Assembly (NCBI GenBank): GCA_018823285.1
Contig: JAHJIQ010000002.1
Location: forward strand, 1-64,000
Length of the DNA: 64,000 nt
Source: Pseudomonadota bacterium
GTDB taxonomy: Bacteria; Desulfobacterota; Desulfobulbia; Desulfobulbales; JAGXFP01
Direction: 5' to 3'
Below, in pieces: positions 45,260 through 54,918 of the stretch; positions within the stretch are counted from its first letter, which is position 1, and each line of letters opens with the position of its first letter. A model generated the notes under the pieces. It saw only the letters and a program-made list of their open reading frames with translations. It was not told the origin of the DNA and did not search any database. A program made the position numbers and the translations under genes.

Positions 45260-46432
45260 TCAACAGATTCTCGGCAGTTGTTCCCCAACCGGCATATCAA
45301 GGACCTGTTTCACCCCAAGGCCCGTTTTCAGAGCCACCACTCCCGGATGATCGGCGGTCACTTCGCCGATGATGACTGCGTCCTTTCCCAAAGGATGTTT
45401 TTTCATCGCATCAACCATTTCACCTGCAATTTCAGGAGGAACAACGGCAACCAGTTTGCCTTCGTTGGCAACGTTGAAGGGATCAATCCCCAGTATTTCA
45501 CAGGCCCCCTGGACACTCCCCCGAACCGGGACCAGCGACTGCTGAATGACTATGCCCCTTCCGGATGAAGCGGCAAATTCGTTTAATGTGGTGGCAAGTC
45601 CTCCACGGGTCGGGTCCCGCATCGCTCTGATCTTGCGGCTGACCTTGAGCATCTGTTCGACCAGGCCGTTCAGCGGGGCGGTGTCGCTTTCGATCTCCGA
45701 CTGAAAAGACAGTCCCTCGCGGCAGGTCATGACCGCCATCCCGTGATCAGCTACCGTCCCCGAGAGAATAATCCGGTCGCCGGGCAATATCCCTGTTGCG
45801 GACATCGCAACATCTTCCGGCAGAACCCCGATCCCCGAGGTATTGATGAAGATCTTGTCACACCCGCCTCTAGGGACAACCTTGGTGTCACCGGTTACTA
45901 TTTTTACCCCGGCCTCCGCGGCAGCCTTCTCCATGGCCAGGAGAATCCGGTGCAGGATATCAAAGGGAAGCCCTTCCTCGAGAATAAACCCGGCGCTCAA
46001 GGCGATAGGCTGGGCACCGCACATGCAGATATCGTTCACCGTACCGTTTATTGCAAGATCACCGATATTTCCGCCGGGAAAGAACAGCGGATCAACGACA
46101 AAGGTGTCGGTACTGAAGGCAAGCCTGCCGCCGGGATTGTCGAGCACCGCCTGATCTTCAAGCCGGTTCAAGGCCCTGTTGGCAAAGCGGGGTAGAAACA
46201 GTTTCTCGACGAGCTCGGCAGACAGCTTCCCGCCGCTGCCGTGGGCCAGCTGGACCGTATCATGGTTCATCAACGGCAGAGGACAACTGAATCCCGATAG
46301 AAGTTCACAGGAGACCGAACCTGCTTTGTCATCGGCCTGTGAGCATAGCCGGCTATTGCTCTCAGGACTCTTCCGCGCATCTTCGATCTCCTGTGAACTT
46401 CTATAATTCTGATGATTTTCGGTGTCCTTCAA
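45260..46432 (-). CDS. hypE: Hydrogenase maturation protein HypE
   Basis: 390 residues if the start is TTG 46432, which has AAGGAG eight bases upstream. The family-like SCPLPL segment supports a start before Met46270. The AIR-synthase-like core begins VQLAHGSGGKLSAELVE, with DTKVVPRGGCDKIFINTSGIG and RDPTRGGLATTLNE. The C-terminus ends in PRIC, the Cys that carries thiocarbamoyl then cyanide for the Fe ligand. It accepts carbamoyl from HypF. The N-terminal ~40 residues look poorly conserved. Confidence 0.93.
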   Translation of the reverse strand: MKDTENHQNYRSSQEIEDARKSPESNSRLCSQADDKAGSVSCELLSGFSCPLPLMNHDTVQLAHGSGGKLSAELVEKLFLPRFANRALNRLEDQAVLDNPGGRLAFSTDTFVVDPLFFPGGNIGDLAINGTVNDICMCGAQPIALSAGFILEEGLPFDILHRILLAMEKAAAEAGVKIVTGDTKVVPRGGCDKIFINTSGIGVLPEDVAMSATGILPGDRIILSGTVADHGMAVMTCREGLSFQSEIESDTAPLNGLVEQMLKVSRKIRAMRDPTRGGLATTLNEFAASSGRGIVIQQSLVPVRGSVQGACEILGIDPFNVANEGKLVAVVPPEIAGEMVDAMKKHPLGKDAVIIGEVTADHPGVVALKTGLGVKQVLDMPVGEQLPRIC

Positions 46433-46482
46433 AACTCATCTCCTTAATCATTTTAATACCAGGAACAACAAGGTTCCTCCTG

Positions 46483-47568
46483 TCAAATCGCCTTGTACTT
46501 GTAATAAGCGGAGCACGCCCCCTCGCTGGAGACCATGGTCGCCCCAAGTGGTTTTTCCGGAGTGCAATTCACACCGAATGCCGCGCACTCTGCCGGTTTT
46601 CGGAGACCCTGCAGAACCAGCCCGCTGATACATTCTTCCGGCTCCCTGACATTGATATCCCCCACACCGAATTTCCGGGCGGCATCATACCTCGAAAATT
46701 TCTCTCTGATCATCAGACCGCTGCCGGGAATTTCGCCAATCCCTCTCCACTTCTGATTGCAGACCGTAAAAACTTCGGCGACTGCTTTCCGGGCATGGAC
46801 ATTGCCCTCATGCCGGACAAGCCTTGTGTACTGGTTTTGCACCTCAACCCGCCCTGCTTCAAGAAGCTTCACCAGCATCAGGACCCCTTCGAGAATGTCA
46901 TTCGGCTCAAGCCCGGTGGCCACAATCGGCACCCCGAACTTTTCGGCAATCTCCTCATACTCGGAGAGCCCCTGAACCGTGCAGACGTGCCCTGCAGCGA
47001 GATACCCCTGAACCAGATTATCCGGAGATTGCAACAAGGCGGTGATGGCGGGAGGCACCAGCACATGACAGACCAGTTCGCTGAAATTATTGAGCCCGAG
47101 TTTTTCGGCCTGAAGGATACCCATGGCGTTCCCCGGCGCCGTAGTCTCAAAACCGATGGCAAAGAAAACCACCTGGCGGTCCGGATTTTCTCCGGCAATT
47201 TTGATTGCCTCCAGGGCTGAGTAGACAATCCTCACATCAGCCCCCTGCGATCTGGCGGTAAGAAGATCCGCCCGGCTCCCGGGAACCCGCAGCATGTCAC
47301 CGAAACTGCAGAATATTACTCCGGGATGCAGGGCGATGGCAATCGCCCGGTCGATGGTTTCAAGCGGCGTCACACACACCGGGCAGCCGGGACCGTGAAC
47401 CAGACTGATCTCGCCCGGAAGGACCTGATCGAGACCGCTCCGCACGATGGCATGGGTCTGGCCGCCGCAGACCTCCATGATCGTCCATGGCTTCGTGACG
47501 ATTCGCCGCAGCTCAAAGAGCATCTTCCCGGCAGTTTCAGGATCGCGATATTCGGAAAGATATTTCAC
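46483..47568 (-). CDS. hypD: Hydrogenase maturation protein HypD
   Basis: 361 residues. HypD with HypC assembles the Fe(CN)2CO unit. Conserved Cys motifs: [36 protein letters not shown], and C-terminal Fe-S Cys in [21 protein letters not shown]. Complete. Confidence 0.96.
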   Translation of the reverse strand: MKYLSEYRDPETAGKMLFELRRIVTKPWTIMEVCGGQTHAIVRSGLDQVLPGEISLVHGPGCPVCVTPLETIDRAIAIALHPGVIFCSFGDMLRVPGSRADLLTARSQGADVRIVYSALEAIKIAGENPDRQVVFFAIGFETTAPGNAMGILQAEKLGLNNFSELVCHVLVPPAITALLQSPDNLVQGYLAAGHVCTVQGLSEYEEIAEKFGVPIVATGLEPNDILEGVLMLVKLLEAGRVEVQNQYTRLVRHEGNVHARKAVAEVFTVCNQKWRGIGEIPGSGLMIREKFSRYDAARKFGVGDINVREPEECISGLVLQGLRKPAECAAFGVNCTPEKPLGATMVSSEGACSAYYKYKAI

Positions 47569-47592
47569 CCCATTCTCCCGCGATAATCCATC

Positions 47593-47889
47593 TCATCCCT
47601 CATCGTTCGACACTGGTTCATCAGCCAGTTTATTCCCAAAGAGATCAACTCCAGCACTCGCAGCGGACTCCTTATATTCCCGCCAGACGTCAAAACTTCG
47701 CGCCGCCTCCTCTTCATCAATGATCGATATCGCAAAGCCCGCATGGACCACCGTGTACTGACCGATCTCGATCTCGGGCACATACTCAAGACAGGCTACA
47801 TTCACGGTGCCGTTATAGTCGATCCGGCCCATTCTCATTCCTGCCTCTTCATAGATTTCCACCAGCCTGCCGGGTACCGCGAGACACAT
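47593..47889 (-). CDS. hypC: Hydrogenase maturation chaperone HypC
   Basis: 98 residues from ATG 47889, which gives the required N-terminal MCLAVPGRL with the essential Cys2. GQYTVVHAGFAISIIDEEEA is typical of the OB-like core. The C-terminal ~25 residues extend beyond the usual end. It partners HypD. Confidence 0.94.
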   Translation of the reverse strand: MCLAVPGRLVEIYEEAGMRMGRIDYNGTVNVACLEYVPEIEIGQYTVVHAGFAISIIDEEEAARSFDVWREYKESAASAGVDLFGNKLADEPVSNDEG

Positions 47890-47908
47890 GATCAAACCTC
47901 TTGCTTGA

Positions 47909-50188
47909 TTAAACCCTTCCGCCAATCAGATATTGCCGGCCGATAACCGCCTGCCCCAGCGAAATGCAACCATCCCCCGGGGGCAGCTGCAGATGGGTCA
48001 GCACCTGAAAACCTTTTTCGGTGAGATGGGCGGCAAGCAGCTCGAGCAGCAGGTGGTTATTAAACACCCCGCCGCTCAAAACCACCTTCTTCAATCCGGA
48101 GAGCGAACTCACCAGCTCTGCCGCCTCGGCCAGCAGTACCGCAAGGGTCCGGTGAAAACGACCGCTGATTTCAGCCCGGCTGACCCCTGCCAGAACATCT
48201 TCAGCCACCTGCCTTACAATTGCCCTGACCGACAGGTGAAAGATATCACCTTTTTCCTCAATCGCCCAACCATATGTGGCGCCATCTTTTCCCGAAGCCT
48301 GCTCCATGAATTCTATGGCCGCCTGTCCCTCATAGGCGATCACCTTCCTGCCGCCGCTTATTGCCGCTACAGCATCGAAAAACCTGCCGCAACTGGTTGT
48401 GACCGGGCAATTGATTTTTTTTTCGAGCATCGCAAGAATCGGCGCAACCGGCTCCCCGGCCAGAAAATCCAGATCGGGAAGATTCCCGTCATACGCCGCC
48501 CGCAGATACGACAAGGCAGTTCGCCAGGGCGCCTTGATCGCCGCATCGCCGCCGGGCAGAAGCATGGGCTCGAAACAGCACTTCCTCGCAAAACTTGTGC
48601 AATCACCGGTCAGTATTTCGCCACCCCAGATGGCCCCGTCCGGACCATAGCCGGTCCCATCCAGGATAATCCCGATCGCCGGACCGGCCTCCCTGTTTTC
48701 CGCGAGACATGAAGCAAGATGGGCGTGATGATGCTGGACGGCCAAGGTCGGCAGGCTCTGCTCTTCTTTTGCCCAGCGGGTTGAGAGATATCCGGGATGG
48801 AGATCATGGACCACCAGTTCTGGTTCAGCATCAAAAATGTTCTGCAGATGCGTCACGGTTTCCTGGAAAAAACCGTAGGCCTCAAGATTCTGCAGGTCGC
48901 CGTGATGCTGCCCGACAAAACCATTCTCCTCTTTCAGGAAACAGACGGTGTTCTTCAGTTCACCACCCACCCCGAGAACCTGCGGGCCGTCTGAAGCGAG
49001 CAATATCGGCCGGGGCACAAATCCGCGACTGCGCCGGATAAACCGGACCGCACCCGCCGCTTCCATCAGCACCGAATCATCACTTCTGATCAGGATATCG
49101 CGATTATGGAGCAGAAATCCATCGACAATCCCTCCCAGTCTGGCCAATGCCTCATCGTTATCGATGCAGATCGGCTCCTCGCTCAGGTTCCCGCTGGTCA
49201 TCACCAGAGGCCGTTTGAACCGGCTGAAAATGATATGGTGCAGGGGAGTATAGGGCAGCATGATCCCCAGGAGCCCGGTGTGAGGGGAAACCTGGGATGA
49301 GATGTGAAATCCCGACTTTTTCCTGGCCAGCATGATCGGAGCGGCCGGGACGCGCAAAAACTTTGCCATCTCATCGGAAACAACCGCCGCCTTTTCCGCC
49401 TCCGCAAAATCCGGAAACATCACGGCCAGGGGTTTTTCTTGCCTGCCCTTCCTTTCCCGCAGCAATTTGACGGCGGTATCGTTTGTGGCGTCCACCGCCA
49501 GATGAAACCCGCCCACCCCCTTGACCGCCAGTATCCCGCCTTCATCGAGTATGCTGCAGAAGGCGGAAATCGCCGCATCCCCTTCCACTCTCTTTCCGCC
49601 GTCACGATCCAGTAAATAAACGGTTGGGCCGCACTGCGGACACGCATTGGGCTGGGCATGAAAACGCCGGTTGGCCGGATCGTCATACTCTTCCCGGCAC
49701 TTCCCGCACATCGTGAAACTGCGCATGGTTGTCGAAGGTCTGTCGTAAGGGATGGCGCTTATGATGGTATGACGAGGCCCGCAATTGGTGCAGTTTATAA
49801 AGGGGTAGAGGAACCGCCGATCAGAAGGATCAAAAAGCTCGGCCAGACAATCCGGGCACGTTGCCAGATCAGGGGAAACAAGGGTTGCCACATCCCCGGA
49901 ACAATCTGATAAAAGAATTCTAAAGCCGGTTTCATTTTTCGGCAGAACTTCCAGCGATTGACAGGAAGATATCGAGGCCTGGGGAGGCAACTCAGATTGG
50001 AGTTTCTCGCCAAAAGTTTCAAGAGCCGCCCACACCCCTTCAACCTCGACCAAAACGCCCTGTGAAGTATTGATGATAAAACCGGAGAGACCTAAACTCC
50101 CGGCAAGATTATAAACAAAAGGCCGGAACCCAACCCCCTGAACAAGCCCTTTGACCGTTATCTTGTTGCGATGGATCTCAGCAGTCAT
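47909..50188 (-). CDS. hypF: Carbamoyltransferase HypF
   Basis: 759 residues. HypF makes thiocarbamate on HypE from carbamoyl phosphate. Domains in order: acylphosphatase (about 1-95, VQGVGFRPFVYNLA), zinc-finger pair (CPDCLAEL, CTNCGPRHTII, CGKCREEY, CPQCGP), YrdC-like (about 200-380, LAVKGVGGFHLAVDAT), and Kae1-like (about 395-759) with VQHHHAHLASCLAENR. Complete. Confidence 0.96.
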   Translation of the reverse strand: MTAEIHRNKITVKGLVQGVGFRPFVYNLAGSLGLSGFIINTSQGVLVEVEGVWAALETFGEKLQSELPPQASISSCQSLEVLPKNETGFRILLSDCSGDVATLVSPDLATCPDCLAELFDPSDRRFLYPFINCTNCGPRHTIISAIPYDRPSTTMRSFTMCGKCREEYDDPANRRFHAQPNACPQCGPTVYLLDRDGGKRVEGDAAISAFCSILDEGGILAVKGVGGFHLAVDATNDTAVKLLRERKGRQEKPLAVMFPDFAEAEKAAVVSDEMAKFLRVPAAPIMLARKKSGFHISSQVSPHTGLLGIMLPYTPLHHIIFSRFKRPLVMTSGNLSEEPICIDNDEALARLGGIVDGFLLHNRDILIRSDDSVLMEAAGAVRFIRRSRGFVPRPILLASDGPQVLGVGGELKNTVCFLKEENGFVGQHHGDLQNLEAYGFFQETVTHLQNIFDAEPELVVHDLHPGYLSTRWAKEEQSLPTLAVQHHHAHLASCLAENREAGPAIGIILDGTGYGPDGAIWGGEILTGDCTSFARKCCFEPMLLPGGDAAIKAPWRTALSYLRAAYDGNLPDLDFLAGEPVAPILAMLEKKINCPVTTSCGRFFDAVAAISGGRKVIAYEGQAAIEFMEQASGKDGATYGWAIEEKGDIFHLSVRAIVRQVAEDVLAGVSRAEISGRFHRTLAVLLAEAAELVSSLSGLKKVVLSGGVFNNHLLLELLAAHLTEKGFQVLTHLQLPPGDGCISLGQAVIGRQYLIGGRV

Positions 50189-50336
50189 GGAAAACAGTCG
50201 CCATCATGAATAAACCAGAAAAAGTTCAAATGATTAGCTCGGGCACTCTCAGGAACATCCTGTTGTCAAGCCTGCCGGAGAACAGAGAATCGTTTACCAG
50301 GCTGTATTAAAAATACCCCGGCGTAAGGATGATGCG

Positions 50337-51128
50337 TTATCCGGCATGACCGTCAACGGGCAATCTGCTTTTAAGCCAGGCATACCATTGCCCCATCCCC
50401 TCGCCGGTCCTGGCTGAAACCTCAATAAATTCCAGCTCGGGATTCACCCTGGCAGCAAACTCACGGCAGGCGGCGACATCAAAATCGAGATGGGGGAGAA
50501 GATCAATCTTGTTGATCAGACAGAGCCTGGCGGCCCTGAACATATACGGATATTTCTCGGGCTTGTCCTCACCCTCGGTGACGCTGATGATCACGACCTT
50601 GGCCGATTCACCAAGATCGAACAGGGCCGGACAGACCAGATTGCCGACGTTCTCGATAAAAAGAACCGAGCGGTCCTCCGGCTCAAGCTTGGCAATGGCG
50701 TTGGCAATCATCGTCCCGTCCAGGTGACAGCCACTGCCGGTGTTGACCTGAACGACGGGCACTCCGGTGGCATCTATTCTGTCCGCATCCCTAGCCGTCT
50801 GCTGGTCACCCTCGATCACCGACATCAATACTTCATGCTTCAGGTCAGTGATCGTCTTTTCAAGCAGCGTCGTCTTTCCCGAACCGGGAGAACTGACAAG
50901 GTTCATGGCAAAGATTCCATGCTCCGCAAAATACGCACGGTTTTTCTCGGAGATGGCCTGATTGTGGGCCAGCACATCCTGTTCCACCCGGACGGTTCTC
51001 GACTGGACGTGAACGTGGTCATGGTCGTGCGAATGGTCGTGCGGATGACCATGACCATGGAAATGGGATCCCGGTTTGCTGATGGTTACCGGATCCGAAC
51101 TGGAGTCACAACCACATGAATCACACAT
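50337..51128 (-). CDS. hypB: Nickel-inserting GTPase HypB with His-rich nickel-storage segment
   Basis: 263 residues from ATG 51128, inside the end of hypA. N-terminal MCDSCGCD is the high-affinity nickel motif; a His/Asp-rich stretch (residues 22-42, repeated H-G-H and H-D-H) can store nickel. GTPase motifs: SSPGSGKTTLL, EGDQQTARDADRI, NTGSGCHLDGTM and NKIDLLPH. It delivers nickel to the large subunit with HypA. The 148-base gap to hypF is unusually long for this operon. Confidence 0.95.
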   Translation of the reverse strand: MCDSCGCDSSSDPVTISKPGSHFHGHGHPHDHSHDHDHVHVQSRTVRVEQDVLAHNQAISEKNRAYFAEHGIFAMNLVSSPGSGKTTLLEKTITDLKHEVLMSVIEGDQQTARDADRIDATGVPVVQVNTGSGCHLDGTMIANAIAKLEPEDRSVLFIENVGNLVCPALFDLGESAKVVIISVTEGEDKPEKYPYMFRAARLCLINKIDLLPHLDFDVAACREFAARVNPELEFIEVSARTGEGMGQWYAWLKSRLPVDGHAG

Positions 51129-51480
51129 CTGGACTTTCTTCCTCAATGGTAATGGCGGTTACTTTCAGGTCACGGCCTCCGGTTATCTGCACCCCGATCC
51201 CGTTGCACCCCGGACAATGCTGGTAGAATGAGGTGGCTGCAAAATCAATCCCGCAATCAGTGCATTTCCCGCAGGCCGCTTTGGAAACAATCGAAAAAGT
51301 GGCGCCCTCGGCCTTCGTGGTTCGTGCCGCCGCCTCAAGACAGAATTCAAGGGAATCGACCATAACCCCCGACAGGGCCCCCACCTCTATTTCGATCCCG
51401 CTCAATCTCCCGCCGTTCTCCTTTTCTGCCGCCTCAACCGCAAGGTCGACAATATTTAGAGCGAGAGACATTTCATGCAT
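51121..51480 (-). CDS. hypA: Hydrogenase nickel-incorporation protein HypA
   Basis: 119 residues. Nickel ligand His2 in MHEMSLALNIVD; zinc site CGKCTDCG...HCPGC. It overlaps the protease gene by 8 bases upstream and hypB by 8 bases downstream, indicating translational coupling. Confidence 0.95.
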   Translation of the reverse strand: MHEMSLALNIVDLAVEAAEKENGGRLSGIEIEVGALSGVMVDSLEFCLEAAARTTKAEGATFSIVSKAACGKCTDCGIDFAATSFYQHCPGCNGIGVQITGGRDLKVTAITIEEESPDV

Positions 51481-52006
51481 CGGAAGTCGGCTTTAGAATG
51501 ATACCGAGAGATTTCAATTCATCAACCACCATCTTGATCAGAACCGGCAGTTTCTTTTCAACTACCGGCGAAAGATCAATACTGGTTTCCAGGCTGGCGG
51601 GCTCAATACCGATCACAACAATCGACGGGGGCAGATTGCCGGTCATGGCGGCAACCCCAAGCACCTCACCCAGCCCGAGCTGATGGGGAGAGACCATGGT
51701 TCTGAAAAAAGAAGCCGGGTCATCCAGCTTGATCCTGACTGTATGGCCCGGCTCTTTCCCTGTATTTACTGCATCGACGACCAGCAGATGGGTTCGTTCA
51801 TCCAGATAGGGAAGCAGGTCAAAACCCATGGTGCCGCCATCAACCAACTCCACCCCGTGAGGAGCCTGATATCCGTTGCTCAACCCCTCAACCACCCGGG
51901 GGCCGACTCCTTCATCGGACAGCAGGACATTTCCCACTCCAAGCACGAGGATATTTAAGGTTTTCTCCTCTCCGGATTCTCCGCTGTTCAACCGATCTTC
52001 TCTCAA
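51473..52006 (-). CDS. hybD: [NiFe] hydrogenase large-subunit maturation protease
   Basis: About 177 residues as read from TTG 52006, which overlaps the hybC stop. The first 16 residues are poorly conserved, so a slightly later start is possible. NILVLGVGNVLLSDEGVGPRVVEGL has the metal-binding Glu/Asp of this family, and GGTMGFDLLPYLDERTHLLVVDAV follows. It clips the large-subunit C-terminus after nickel insertion. Confidence 0.93.
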   Translation of the reverse strand: MREDRLNSGESGEEKTLNILVLGVGNVLLSDEGVGPRVVEGLSNGYQAPHGVELVDGGTMGFDLLPYLDERTHLLVVDAVNTGKEPGHTVRIKLDDPASFFRTMVSPHQLGLGEVLGVAAMTGNLPPSIVVIGIEPASLETSIDLSPVVEKKLPVLIKMVVDELKSLGIILKPTSDA

Positions 52007-53706
52007 ATGACCGTTCTGACCTTGACGATTTCATTCCGGTCGGAATCGAGCATATGGATGGCGCAGGCGAGACAAGGATCAAAGGAGTGGATTGTCCGCA
52101 AAACCTCCAGGGGCTTTTCCGGATCCGCCACCGGGTTCCCGATCAGAGAGGCCTCGTAGGGACCAAGCTCGTCATTCTGATTTCTCGGCCCTGCATTCCA
52201 GGTCGAGGGGACAACACACTGGTAGTTTTTGATCCTGCCGTCTTCAATGACCACCCAGTGAGACAGAACACCGCGCGGCGCCTCATGAAAACCAACACCT
52301 CTGATTTCCCCTTTGGGGAAGACCGGCTCGTTGAAAGTTGTGTAATCTCCGGCACCGATATTATCGACCAGCCCCTGCCACTGTTTCTGCAGAACATCGT
52401 TCAGCACCGCACACCTGATGGCCCTTGCCGCGTGGCGGCCGATGGTTGAATGGAGGGCCCCCAGTCCTACTTTGGTCCCCGCAAGCTGGCTGACCAGATC
52501 AAGAACCCTGGTCGCGTGTTTCTTGGTGGGTCCATGCCCGGCGGCAAACATCGCCAGAACATTGGCCAGCGGGCCAACCTGGGCCGGTTTCCCCTTGAAG
52601 GTCGGAGATTTGACCCAGGAATACTTGCCGTCATCCTGGCGCTCGGCATACTTGGGAACCGTTTCCTCTTCCCAGGGATGCCTGTCCCATTCACCTTCAT
52701 ACCAGGAGTGCTTGACCGATTCTTTCACATTGTTTTTGAACAGATCGGCGCCGAAGCTGTCGATGTTCTCAAATTTACCCACATCACCATTCGGGATATA
52801 ACCGCCGGGCAGATCAAAGAGGGTCCCGGTGGTGTCCTGCGGCATGTCGGGCACACTCAGATAATTGGTGACGCCTGCGCCGTACTGGGTCCAATCCGCA
52901 TAAAATGCACCAACCGCACTCACATCAACCATATAGACATCGTTGATAAAGGCGCCGATCTCATCAATGAGCTCCTTGATATAGAAAAGACGTTCCAGAG
53001 TCAGGGTCGACTGGCTGTCGGGATTGATCGGATTGGACACCCCGCCCACCGCCAGATTCTGGATATGAGGGCTCTTGCTGCCGAGAATGGCAACAACCTT
53101 GTTGATCCGCCGCTGATAATCCAGCGCCTGGAAATAATGGGTGGCGGCCAGAAGGTTCACTTCCGGAGAGAGCTTCATTGCCGGGTGCCCCCAGTAACCG
53201 CTGCCGAAAACCCCGAGCTGCCCGGTGGCAATAAATGATTTCAGCTTGTCCTGAATACCCTTGATGTTGCCATGACTGTTGTGCGGCCAGGGGGAAAGAC
53301 TCTGGGCAAGTTTGGCGGTGGCCTTGGCATCAGCCTTGGTGGCCGACACAATATCCACCCAGTCCAAGGCCGACAGGTGATAAAAATGAACGATATGATC
53401 AAAAATGCCATGGGCGGCAATGATCATGTTCCTGATGTACTGGGCGTTCATCGGCACTTCAAGTTTGAGGGCATTCTCAACGGCCCGCACCGAGGTGATG
53501 GCATGAACAGTGGTGCAGACCCCGCAAATTCTCTGGGTGAAGATCCAGGCCTCGCGAGGGTCCCTCCCCTCAAGAATCTTCTCGATTCCCCGCCACATGG
53601 TCCCGGCCGACCAGGCGTTCACGATCTTGCCCTTGTCCACTTCGCACTCTATCCGTAAATGACCTTCAATCCTGGTGATCGGATCAATAACAATTCTTTT
53701 AGCCAT
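52003..53706 (-). CDS. hybC: [NiFe] hydrogenase large subunit (HybC type)
   Basis: 567 residues. N-terminal nickel-site motif RICGVCTTVHAITSVRAVENAL and C-terminal DPCLACAIHMLDSDRNEIVKVRTVI, with protease cleavage expected after the His. All four nickel ligands are Cys; there is no TGA/Sec here. It pairs with the small subunit HybO to oxidise H2 in the periplasm, exported through the Tat signal of the small subunit. Confidence 0.96.
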   Translation of the reverse strand: MAKRIVIDPITRIEGHLRIECEVDKGKIVNAWSAGTMWRGIEKILEGRDPREAWIFTQRICGVCTTVHAITSVRAVENALKLEVPMNAQYIRNMIIAAHGIFDHIVHFYHLSALDWVDIVSATKADAKATAKLAQSLSPWPHNSHGNIKGIQDKLKSFIATGQLGVFGSGYWGHPAMKLSPEVNLLAATHYFQALDYQRRINKVVAILGSKSPHIQNLAVGGVSNPINPDSQSTLTLERLFYIKELIDEIGAFINDVYMVDVSAVGAFYADWTQYGAGVTNYLSVPDMPQDTTGTLFDLPGGYIPNGDVGKFENIDSFGADLFKNNVKESVKHSWYEGEWDRHPWEEETVPKYAERQDDGKYSWVKSPTFKGKPAQVGPLANVLAMFAAGHGPTKKHATRVLDLVSQLAGTKVGLGALHSTIGRHAARAIRCAVLNDVLQKQWQGLVDNIGAGDYTTFNEPVFPKGEIRGVGFHEAPRGVLSHWVVIEDGRIKNYQCVVPSTWNAGPRNQNDELGPYEASLIGNPVADPEKPLEVLRTIHSFDPCLACAIHMLDSDRNEIVKVRTVI

Positions 53707-53737
53707 CTTTATTTCTCCTTATCTTGAACCTGCATTC

Positions 53738-54874
53738 TCAGGCCTGTTTTATCTCATGGAGCACCGGCAGACGCTTCACAAACCAGACATAGGCAACTAT
53801 TTCAACCGAGATAATGGCAAAGGTAATAACCATCTCGGGTACCGACGGGAAATAGGTGAAGCCGTTTCCGGGATCAAAGCCGACCAGGTAGGTATTCATC
53901 CGGTAAAGACCGCCGCCCAGCATGATCGCAATTGCCGAGAGAAAGAGAAGCTTCGGGTTCTTCCGGTTGGCCGGATAAATCAGGGTCATCATTGCGGCGA
54001 GAAGGCACAGGTTTTCAAGCACCAGCATATTGGCCTTGAATCCTCCACCAAAAACCATAGGTAACAAGTCTCTGGCATTCAGATCCTGAAAACGGACAAC
54101 CAGCACAAAACCGAGAATCCAGACCATCACTTCGGACAATTTGCCGAGAATTCTGGTTTCCAGTGGCCGGTTAAATGCCAGGGCCGCCACGGTCGATTCA
54201 AAAATCACGACCGCATAGCCCATGATCAGGGCTGAAAGCAGAAAAAGAAGCGGCAGAAAACTCGTCCACCAGAAGGGAGAAAGTTTGTACCCGGCGGCAA
54301 GCATCATGGTGCCGAGGGATGACTGGTGCATGGTCGGCAACAACACCCCCAGCGCGATGAAAACAAAGATCACCTTGTTCAGTTTCGCGGCTAGCCGGTC
54401 CGCCTTGAGCTTTTCCAGAAAGGTCGGGGCAAACTCGATCCACAGCACAAGAACGTAGGTGCCGATACACAAGGCCACCTCCAGCAGGACCGATTTGAAG
54501 TTCATATAGGCAGGGATCATGATGTTGTATGCCTGCCAGTATCTGCCGATATCAAAGATGACCGAAACCCCGGCCAGGGTGTAGCCGAACATGCTGGCCA
54601 TCAGCGCCGGTCGGACTAAAGGATGGTATTCGCCCTTGTTAAAGATATAGACCAACAGTGCCATACAGTACCCACCACAGGCAAAAGCGGTGCCGATCAC
54701 CACATCGTAGGCAATCCAGATCCCCCAGGGATAGCCGTCATTCATGTTGGTAACGGCTCCGAGCCCGTAAAAAAATCGCTGGGCCAGAAAGAATAAAGCC
54801 AGGACCACAACCGCAAGAAAAAACAGCACCGGTAAAGACCAGACCTTTCCGCCAATTGGTTTTGCTTCACTCAT
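53738..54874 (-). CDS. hybB: HybB/NrfD-type integral membrane subunit
   Basis: 378 residues with about ten membrane helices (for example VLFFLAVVVLALFFLAQRFF and LLFLLSALIMGYAVVIFES). The pattern MNDGYPWGIWIAYDVVIGTAFACGGYCMALL is typical of HybB/NrfD quinone-interacting subunits. It would pass electrons between HybA and the menaquinone pool. Between hybC and hybA. Confidence 0.92.
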   Translation of the reverse strand: MSEAKPIGGKVWSLPVLFFLAVVVLALFFLAQRFFYGLGAVTNMNDGYPWGIWIAYDVVIGTAFACGGYCMALLVYIFNKGEYHPLVRPALMASMFGYTLAGVSVIFDIGRYWQAYNIMIPAYMNFKSVLLEVALCIGTYVLVLWIEFAPTFLEKLKADRLAAKLNKVIFVFIALGVLLPTMHQSSLGTMMLAAGYKLSPFWWTSFLPLLFLLSALIMGYAVVIFESTVAALAFNRPLETRILGKLSEVMVWILGFVLVVRFQDLNARDLLPMVFGGGFKANMLVLENLCLLAAMMTLIYPANRKNPKLLFLSAIAIMLGGGLYRMNTYLVGFDPGNGFTYFPSVPEMVITFAIISVEIVAYVWFVKRLPVLHEIKQA

Positions 54875-54918
54875 GATCAGTACTCCTCAGATTAAAGCCC
54901 TGCAGGAACCCTGCCGGA

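Noticed and set aside
52003..53706. [NiFeSe] hydrogenase
   Set aside because: The C-terminal nickel motif DPCLACAIH is all Cys and no in-frame TGA is present.
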